Shown here in pieces: positions 36,590 to 42,406 of a stretch of 42,406 nt of DNA. Each line of letters begins with the position of its first letter. Position 1 is the first letter of the stretch. The stretch covers positions 1 through 42,406 of the forward strand of contig JANQPU010000052.1 in assembly GCA_028285315.1 (NCBI GenBank), read 5' to 3'. This stretch comes from Acaryochloris sp. IP29b_bin.176 (GTDB taxonomy: Bacteria; Cyanobacteriota; Cyanobacteriia; Thermosynechococcales; Thermosynechococcaceae). Under the pieces are notes generated by a model. That model worked only from the letters and a program-made list of their open reading frames with translations, was not told the origin of the DNA and did no database searches. The position numbers and the translations under genes are program-made.

Positions 36590-36738
36590 TCACCTCTCCC
36601 TCTGGGGAATCTTATTGCTGGGGTATTTTCAGAATAGCGCTCTAGGGTTGATGGGATTTAGGATACCTCACTTAGTGCTAGGGTGTGGAACGGCCCCTAA
36701 ATTGAACGTCCCTCTGCTTCGAATTGTCTCCTAAGCGC

Positions 36739-38322
36739 ATGCAAACCACGATTGATACTCAAATTACAGCGGTTACCGTCTATAGTCGTCAGGCCCAGAT
36801 TACCCGCCACGGCACAGTTGAACTGACGGGCAGTGAGCAGGAGCTAGTCATTCCTGATTTGCCCATGACCTTACAAACTGAATCGGTGCGAGTCTCCGGT
36901 TCCAGTACCCAAGCATTGCAGTTATTGGGGGTGAGGACAGAGTCAGTAGCTACTCTGAAATCTGCTGCTCCAGAAGTCGCTCAATTAGAAGCTCAAATCA
37001 AAAAGCTGCAGCGACAGCAACGGCGGTATCAAGATCAGGTGGCGGCAGTCAAACTAAAACGGCAGGCAGTGGAAGCACTGAGTGAAAAAGCAATTCCAAC
37101 CTTGTCGAAGCAGATCGTGAAGCAGCAAACCCTGTCTGAAACCCGTGCCCTATTTGAGTTTTGGGGTGAGCAATATGAAGCCTATAGCGATGCAGTGACT
37201 CGCATTGAAGGCCAGCAGGAAACTCTCCAACAGCAGCAGCAATTACTGGAAGACCAGCTCCAAAAACTACAAATGCGTCGTCCCCATGAACGCTATCATC
37301 TTGTTGTCAAAATTACTGCTGCTGCTGGCAGTTTGGATTTAGAGGTAATCTATCGGGTCAACCGGGCCCAATGGCGTCCCCTTTACGATTTGCAGTTCAA
37401 TACTGAAACGGGTGTTCTTGAACTTTCCTATCTAGCGGAAGTGGAGCAGACCACAGGAGAGAGCTGGGAGGCCATCGCCTTAACCTTATCCACTGCCAAG
37501 CCTGGACTAGGTTCCTTACCACCCAAGCTAGAGCCATGGTATATCAACTTACCGCAAGCGGAGATGCTGAAACGGCGAAAGTCCGCTGCACCGATGGCTG
37601 CGGCTCTAGAAGCTGGAGCAGATCTAAAAGCAGCTGCACCGCCCCCACCCAGCCCAGCCCCGAAGAAAAAGGCCCAGGTGGCAACGGCAGATATCTCTAA
37701 ATCCGGGACGGTGGTGTCGTTTAGGATTGGCGGCAATAGTGATATTCCCAGCGATGGCAACCCTCATACTGTCACCCTAGCTAATAAAGATTATCCCGTG
37801 GACTGCCAGCATATTGCCATGCCTAGCCGGGTTAGTTTTGCCTATCTCCAGGCCACAGTGAAAAACCCTACGGACGGTGTCACCCTCTTGCCAGGAAAAG
37901 CGAATATTTTTCGCGATCGCATGTTCGTTGGCACTGCCCAACTCGACCATACGGCCCCTGGGCAAGAATTCAAGACCGATCTCGGGATTGACGAAGGACT
38001 GGGGATAGAACGGGAACTCATCGAACGCCAGGTAGACAAAAAACTGATCGGAGGCCAGCGCCGCATCACCTTTGCCTATCGCTTAGGGGTCACTAACTTC
38101 CTTGAGCAAACTGCTAAGCTCAAGCTGACGGAACAGCTGCCTGTGAGTCGAGATGAACGCCTTAAGGTCCGACTGACTCAGAGTCAGCCCAGAATTGAGA
38201 TGGGTGAATTGGGGCAATTAGATTGGACGCTAGTCTTGGCTCCCCAGCAACGCCAGGGGATTGAGTACCAGTTCACTATTGAACATCCCCCAACTGAGAC
38301 GGTTCAAGGCTTAGATATCTAG
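36739..38322 (+). CDS. MuiA family protein (DUF4140/DUF4139)
   Basis: Protein of 527 residues from ATG 36739; a TTG five codons earlier also opens the frame. The N-terminal DUF4140 domain (ITAVTVYSRQAQITRHG) leads into a coiled coil at about residues 75-200 rich in Gln. The C-terminal DUF4139 domain starts at SLDLEVIYRVNRAQWRPLYD and contains a Pro/Ala linker (PPPPSPAPKKK). The family is named for mucoidy inhibitor A and affects exopolysaccharide production in some bacteria. Mechanism is unknown. It is divergent from the Rieske gene. Confidence 0.92.
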   Translation: MQTTIDTQITAVTVYSRQAQITRHGTVELTGSEQELVIPDLPMTLQTESVRVSGSSTQALQLLGVRTESVATLKSAAPEVAQLEAQIKKLQRQQRRYQDQVAAVKLKRQAVEALSEKAIPTLSKQIVKQQTLSETRALFEFWGEQYEAYSDAVTRIEGQQETLQQQQQLLEDQLQKLQMRRPHERYHLVVKITAAAGSLDLEVIYRVNRAQWRPLYDLQFNTETGVLELSYLAEVEQTTGESWEAIALTLSTAKPGLGSLPPKLEPWYINLPQAEMLKRRKSAAPMAAALEAGADLKAAAPPPPSPAPKKKAQVATADISKSGTVVSFRIGGNSDIPSDGNPHTVTLANKDYPVDCQHIAMPSRVSFAYLQATVKNPTDGVTLLPGKANIFRDRMFVGTAQLDHTAPGQEFKTDLGIDEGLGIERELIERQVDKKLIGGQRRITFAYRLGVTNFLEQTAKLKLTEQLPVSRDERLKVRLTQSQPRIEMGELGQLDWTLVLAPQQRQGIEYQFTIEHPPTETVQGLDI

Positions 38323-38346
38323 CGATCTTCATGCTACCCATGCAGT

Positions 38347-39066
38347 CTACTGAGCCGCAATTTGATTTAATTGAACAAACTCCGATTCCATCAGCGCTTT
38401 CCAAGCCTGGTTCACTTCAGGATTATTGGGATTGACTTGTTTCTGCAGCGCCAATTCTTTCACGGCGTCATACCAATAACCTGCCTCAGCATAGACATCG
38501 GCCTTGTTGCCTGGTTGTGCAGCTAACTGATTGGCAAGCTGAGGGCTAGGTGGAGTGTAGGTGATCCACCCCATCGCGGAGAGTCCTCGCCGATCATTGC
38601 CGGAGCAAAGGAGCCGCACCATCCAGCGATAGCTCTTACCAGCTTCTAAAGATTGCGTGGTACCTTGCTCTGGTAGGGAGACGCTAGCTAAACCCCCTTC
38701 CCCTGAAATGCGAGAGGTCGAAGCATAGATTAAATCGGTAGGGTTATCATCTGTATCCACGTTGTACAGAGAGAAGTTGACATATTGATAGGTATTTTGG
38801 GGGATAAACCAGTAAAAAGTTGGTGTTGCCGAGGCCGTCAGACCCACATTATTTTTGGGCACAAGCGTGGTTAAAGTTGGATTGCCGCTGGCCTTGCAGC
38901 CGCCCCCTCGAGTTGCCAGTCCCCGTCGATTGCCAGGCTTGCCGACGGTGCCCCCCGGATTAAACCGGGCATCGCTCGGTAATGTTTGTAGGCACATACC
39001 AGCAATGGATGCGATCGCAACACTTTTTGCTAACAAAGGCATACTTCGAGACAACATCTTAGGCAT
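38347..39066 (-). CDS. exported DUF928 protein
   Basis: Protein of 239 residues. The start at 39066 (MPKMLSRSMPLLAKS) gives a good signal peptide; the frame continues to 39105 upstream. The DUF928 domain is seen in LTTLVPKNNVGLTASATPTF, then WFIPQNTYQYVNFSLYN and YRWMVRLLCSGNDRRGLSA. The C-terminus carries a helical repeat (AEAGYWYDAVKELALQ, NPEVNQAWKALM). DUF928 is largely confined to cyanobacteria and often sits near filamentous-haemagglutinin or CHAT genes; its role is unknown. It converges on the muiA gene with a 24-base gap. Confidence 0.9.
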   Translation of the reverse strand: MPKMLSRSMPLLAKSVAIASIAGMCLQTLPSDARFNPGGTVGKPGNRRGLATRGGGCKASGNPTLTTLVPKNNVGLTASATPTFYWFIPQNTYQYVNFSLYNVDTDDNPTDLIYASTSRISGEGGLASVSLPEQGTTQSLEAGKSYRWMVRLLCSGNDRRGLSAMGWITYTPPSPQLANQLAAQPGNKADVYAEAGYWYDAVKELALQKQVNPNNPEVNQAWKALMESEFVQLNQIAAQ

Positions 39067-39396
39067 ACCGTCGATTGAGACCTCTACAAAACACGATAAA
39101 TTCAAGTGGCAACCTAGGTAAAGGAATTGTAGCCCATCTCAATAAAGATGCTCAGAACAGAACTACTGCTTCAGGTTGTGGGTTCTTCAAGACTAGCCAA
39201 TGGCCTAAAGGCCCAGAAATGTTAATCCTGATCAGGGTTGTCAAGACTGATGGGCTTGCTTTTTTGCTATTTCCTAATTTTTAAACCGCTCTATTATTTT
39301 ACCCGACTGCATTTTGAGGCTCTATGTTCCAGCTCACTGGTCTTAGTTGTGCTTACAAGATATAAATTGCTGGATCTTCTGGCGTTACATTGAGGT
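39067..39396. other. intergenic region between DUF928 and the WD40 gene
   Basis: About 330 bases with no supported gene. Two short palindromes are present: GGCCTAAAGGCC (39202-39213) and CCTGATCAGG (39227-39236). The motif TCAAGACT occurs at about 39188 and 39240. These might end the WD40 operon transcript, which runs on the minus strand into this gap. Confidence 0.4.
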
Positions 39397-40437
39397 TTAA
39401 TGGGAAGCTGCCGCGGTAGCGATCGGCCATACTCTCATAGTTGCATCACTGCCAGAACTCACTAGGATCTGTCCATCTGGACTAAACTGAATCGATCGCA
39501 CCGACTTGGTATGTCCAACCAACTTCTTCAGTGGCTGCCCTGATAATGGGGACCATACCTTAATTGTGCGGTCATAGCTCCCACTCGCTAACCGGCGACC
39601 ATTGGGACTAAACGCAACGGATAAGACTGGCGCGTCATGTCCCTGTAGCGTATGCAAGAGTTGTCCTTTAGACAGATGCCACACTTTCACACTGTGGTCC
39701 TGGCTTCCACTTGCCAATAACACGCCATCTGGACTGAAGGAGATGGATCGCACAGCCCCTTTATGCCCTTCAAGGGCAAAGCTCGGGGTTAGGTCTTCCT
39801 GTTGCCAAAACCGCACGACCCCGTCACGGCTCCCGCCTACCAAGACTTGACCATCAGGACTAAAAGCCAGGGACAGAACAACAGCGGGAGTCTTTTGAAC
39901 ATGCAGTTGCCTGCCCGTCTTCAGTTCCCAAAGCCTGATCGTTTGGTCAGCAGCGCTAGCAGCCAAGGATTTGCCGTCAGGACTCAGTGCGATCGCGGTG
40001 ACATCATCTGCTGCGTCTTCTAAGGTGCGCAGGTGTTGCCCGGTTTTTACGTCCCACACATCAATACGGTTATCCCAGCTTCCACTGACTAGGGTTTGAC
40101 CATCAGCGCTAATCGCCAACGAGGATACCGCATCTTCATGGGCATCCAGCGTTTGACGTAAGGTGCCCGTTCGCAGATTCCAAAGCTCAAGTTTGCCGTC
40201 ATAGCTTCCACTCGCTAGGGTTTCACCATCGGGGCTGAGCGCGATCGCATGGACCCACACACGATGACTTTTCAAGGTCTGGATTGTTTGGTGAGTCGTA
40301 GATATCTCTCCAGAAGGAGCAGATTGATAGGCAACGGTACGACCAAGCGGTTCATGGGCTTTTAGTCCATATAAAGTTGCTGCCGTAGAAATCAACAGGA
40401 ACATAATCCAGTTGCTCTTTTGAGTAGTTTTAGCCAT
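39397..40437 (-). CDS. WD40 beta-propeller protein, membrane-anchored or exported
   Basis: Protein of 346 residues from MAKTTQKSNW; the frame extends to a TTG at 40497 but the ATG at 40437 fits the anchor better. A single hydrophobic segment (WIMFLLISTAATLYGLKAH) could be a signal or anchor. Seven WD40 repeats follow. Each has the FSPDG strand, the SGS(Y/W/Q)D turn and an I/V-W end, sufficient for one closed seven-bladed propeller. No enzymatic or STAND domain is attached, so it is a bare scaffold. It lies 60 bases after the heme membrane protein gene, in the same unit. Confidence 0.9.
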   Translation of the reverse strand: MAKTTQKSNWIMFLLISTAATLYGLKAHEPLGRTVAYQSAPSGEISTTHQTIQTLKSHRVWVHAIALSPDGETLASGSYDGKLELWNLRTGTLRQTLDAHEDAVSSLAISADGQTLVSGSWDNRIDVWDVKTGQHLRTLEDAADDVTAIALSPDGKSLAASAADQTIRLWELKTGRQLHVQKTPAVVLSLAFSPDGQVLVGGSRDGVVRFWQQEDLTPSFALEGHKGAVRSISFSPDGVLLASGSQDHSVKVWHLSKGQLLHTLQGHDAPVLSVAFSPNGRRLASGSYDRTIKVWSPLSGQPLKKLVGHTKSVRSIQFSPDGQILVSSGSDATMRVWPIATAAASH

Positions 40438-40497
40438 CTTTTCTTGCCTACAAATAATTGAATTTGCGCTCAAAAATGCGCGAGAAATAGCAGTCAA

Positions 40498-41070
40498 TTA
40501 GTCAGCTTTGGAACTTGTTTGCTGAGTAACAGGGGATTCAGAATCCTGCTCTTTTGGCCTAGCGAAAAAACGATGTTCGCGCACTATCCGAATTAGAAAC
40601 AAGAGAGTAATCGTCCCAGTCATCAATAGAGAAGGAGGGGTTAACCAAGTCCAATGCCCCCACATTTTGTCAATAACATGCCACAGCAATAAGAACATTG
40701 CCAAATAAGTAAGCTGATGAAGCTTTTTCCAGCTCTTCTTAAGCTTTTTGACACTCCAATCATTAGAGGTTATTGCTAATAGAACAAAGATGAGAAATGT
40801 AAAAATACCTTGACAATAAATCCAATAGGTTTGGGGATCCAAGAAATCAAGTTCTCTCTTAGTGACCATCCAGTAGCCATGGGCAACAGACATCAAGAAG
40901 GCAATAATTCCAATGAGCCGTCGCTGAACCAGGATTTTTTTAGGAATACCTGTTTCTTTCGTAAACGGAAAGACTACTCTTAAAATAGTGGGCAACAAAG
41001 TGACCACATAAAGCAGTGCAGAGAAGAATCCAGCCCAGTTAGCTAGTGGAGGATAGTCAAGTCTAAACAT
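40498..41070 (-). CDS. ferric-reductase-like (MsrQ/FRD-type) heme membrane protein
   Basis: Protein of 190 residues with about six helices. The layout matches the ferric reductase-like transmembrane domain: QRRLIGIIAFLMSVAHGYW, then FTFLIFVLLAITSNDW, then KKLKKSWKKLHQLTYLAMF, then LLLWHVIDKMW. The His residues in SVAHG, KKLHQ and LLWHV are the likely heme ligands. No MsrP, flavodoxin-reductase or oxidoreductase domain is fused or adjacent, so the electron partner is unknown. Start is uncertain; a longer frame reaches 41139. Confidence 0.82.
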   Translation of the reverse strand: MFRLDYPPLANWAGFFSALLYVVTLLPTILRVVFPFTKETGIPKKILVQRRLIGIIAFLMSVAHGYWMVTKRELDFLDPQTYWIYCQGIFTFLIFVLLAITSNDWSVKKLKKSWKKLHQLTYLAMFLLLWHVIDKMWGHWTWLTPPSLLMTGTITLLFLIRIVREHRFFARPKEQDSESPVTQQTSSKAD

Positions 41071-41532
41071 AGAAAAAACAAAGATTTCAAGAGATTTTTT
41101 CTGATCTACGTTATTCTCGGATACGCATTCAGTATGCATAAAATAAATTTACTTATGAAATCAATAAGGAGCAGCAATAATACTATTGCATCCAAAAATA
41201 TCACCATTCAATTCAATGGATAGTCTCATTAGAAATATAATGCTCGCAAAATTAATCCAAGTAAATTGAGATGAAGCTTCCTGAAAAAATTCTATTACTG
41301 GGATACATTGAACACACTGTAGCGATCGAACCAATCAATCTTCTTATCTATCTGCCTAGCTGAACCAAAATACGCAGATATCTCAAAAAATATTTATCGC
41401 TATTATCCCTCTATTTATTTTCCTCTAAGATCTTTTAGAAAATATCTATTAATAATACTGATAATGACATTTTTGTTGCCTTATCTTTAGAGGCATATTT
41501 GGACATTAATTCTCTCACAAAAAGATGAAAAT
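41071..41532. other. AT-rich intergenic region
   Basis: No frame of note except the optional N-terminal extension of the preceding gene. No repeat or RNA gene recognised. Confidence 0.4.
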
Positions 41533-41688
41533 ATGAAGCGTAATCCTAGCCCCTTTGAGTCTGTATCATGCAGTGCTGAATTGTCGGAGCTGACCAGGAA
41601 GATAGCGAGGGCTGAGTCATCTTGCGATCCCCCTCTGAGAGATATCGTTGGGTATGATCCTGACACGGTCAAGTGTGTGTCAGGCTGA
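41533..41688 (+). CDS. possible 51-residue small ORF
   Basis: ATG at 41533 opens 51 codons ending at TGA 41686-41688. The peptide begins MKRNPSPFESVSCSAELS and ends DPDTVKCVSG, with three cysteines and a charged middle. The frame is visibly richer in G+C than both flanks. An 8-bp inverted repeat CCTGACAC/GTGTCAGG (41659-41684) covers its last codons. No good Shine-Dalgarno. A minus-strand frame at 41487-41672 overlaps it; only one can be real, or neither. Confidence 0.25.
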   Translation: MKRNPSPFESVSCSAELSELTRKIARAESSCDPPLRDIVGYDPDTVKCVSG

Positions 41689-42087
41689 TTGAGACAAAAT
41701 TATCACCAAGGATATTAATAATTTCTTAATTATTCCTCGAATAAAGGTCTCTCAATTAAGCCGAAAATAGGTAGATCACAGTCATTTTACGGTGAAGGCA
41801 TTTGATTCTTGGCAATTAAAACTCACAATGTAGCCTTTATTACCTAATGTTTTTACCCCATGATCTGCCTGAAAGCCGGATCACATTCTTGTTTTCCTAA
41901 GCTTTTGAAAAATCTATTGACACTTCCGTATCAATTCGGATCTCATTTCCTGAGATGCCCGGTTAAGGTGGAGCATCTGGTGCAAAATCCTTGACATTCA
42001 CCAAGTCTAAGAATAGCAAGAGATGAAGGATACACCCAACTCTCTGACTGTCATTCACTCCAATCCATCACATATCATTTGCTGCAA
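41689..42087. other. intergenic region, no supported gene
   Basis: Roughly 400 AT-rich bases. No frame, repeat or RNA gene that I can support. A TTGACA near 41928 lacks a convincing -10 partner. Confidence 0.4.
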
Positions 42088-42356
42088 ATGTATTTAGTCC
42101 GTATTGGCAAAGTCTTAACTCAGAGAGGGCTGTTAGCGACTTCCAACTACAACATGCTCTCCAGCTCCAAAAGCAAACCGAGCAAAAGTTAGGGGAAATT
42201 CTAATTCAGCAGGGCCATATTTCTCAATTCCAGTTAAAGCAGGTTTTAGCAGAGCAACGATGTCGTAACTTTATGGCTTGTTCTCTGCTGACTTTCAGTA
42301 CCCTTGGACCTGAGAGGGCGACATGTCCCGTGAACACCTTGCTACTTGGGCAATAA
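42088..42356 (+). pseudogene. frameshifted GspE-N/MshEN-like domain fragment
   Basis: Frame 1 from 42088 reads MYLVRIGKVLTQRGLL and then leaves the family text. At about 42135 a shifted frame resumes as SDFQLQHALQLQKQTEQKLG, then EILIQQGHISQFQLKQVLAE, ending at TAA 42354-42356. The joined text has the IGxxLxQRGLLSxxQLxxAL...LGEILxxxGxIS pattern of the N-terminal domain of GspE/MshE-type ATPases, which also occurs alone in cyanobacteria and may bind cyclic di-GMP. A single indel in GGGCTGTTAGCGAC would explain the break. A sequencing error is the alternative. Confidence 0.6.
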
Positions 42357-42406
42357 CCAGATAGACAAGAAAAAAGATGGGCTGCAAATGATGTATCTCC
42401 AGCTCA

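Noticed and set aside
39075-39284. 69-codon plus-strand frame
   Set aside because: It overlaps the signal-peptide end of the DUF928 gene and the intergenic palindromes; no coding character.
41928-41960. TTGACA considered as a promoter for the frameshifted gene
   Set aside because: No acceptable -10 hexamer at 16-18 bases and the gene start is more than 100 bases downstream.

Overview
The window reads as cyanobacterial chromosome. The palindrome GCGATCGC (HIP1) recurs more than twenty times by eye, and the gene content fits: light-dependent protochlorophyllide reductase, DevBCA-type exporter genes, a MuiA-like protein, a DUF928 protein, a Rieske protein and type 2 NADH dehydrogenase. An Acaryochloris-like host is my inference from this mix and is not proven by the sequence. 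No rRNA, tRNA, CRISPR array or complete insertion sequence was seen.

Layout. 1-1213 is an AT-rich accessory patch: the tail of a probable transposase, an orphan membrane protein and a 113-bp MITE-like palindrome. 1214-2224 is por. 2251-6239 is a minus-strand cobalt nitrile hydratase operon in the order cobW-nthB-nthA-accessory protein-hupE. A decayed formylglycine-generating-enzyme-like gene sits directly upstream of cobW. 6750-8671 holds a small secreted protein, a methyltransferase, a second MITE-like element and a DUF4259 protein. 8793-10347 is an ECF sigma/anti-sigma pair with a structured leader. 10635-12474 carries NDH-2 and DoxX. 12619-16706 carries an HExxH lipoprotein, an SH3 protein, a ferritin-like diiron protein and uppS. 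16760-21597 is a minus-strand run: membrane protein, GNAT, HTH protein, Na+/H+ antiporter and histidine kinase. 22085-24702 carries an orphan TpsB/FhaC-type outer-membrane transporter and a short CorA-like protein. 24761-29374 is a tetR-devB-devC-DUF4336-devA operon with a clear palindromic operator. 29648-41070 carries an MscS channel, a deaminase-like enzyme, a basic cysteine-rich secreted protein, a phosphodiester glycosidase-like protein with a Rieske fusion protein, MuiA, DUF928, a WD40 propeller and a ferric-reductase-like heme membrane protein. 41071-42406 is gene-poor and ends in a frameshifted GspE-N-like pseudogene.

How the genes fit together. The nitrile hydratase operon is a self-contained module: CobW and the small accessory protein for maturation, and HupE probably for cobalt entry. 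No amidase or nitrilase is nearby. The tetR-dev operon looks autoregulated, with an exact 13-nt half-operator repeated before devC. The most interesting unexplained items are the Rieske protein with three diverged helical repeats, a strong minus-strand terminator lying upstream of the sigma-factor gene with no gene feeding it, the DUF4336 gene embedded in the dev operon, and the deaminase-like protein with an altered catalytic Asp-Asp pair.
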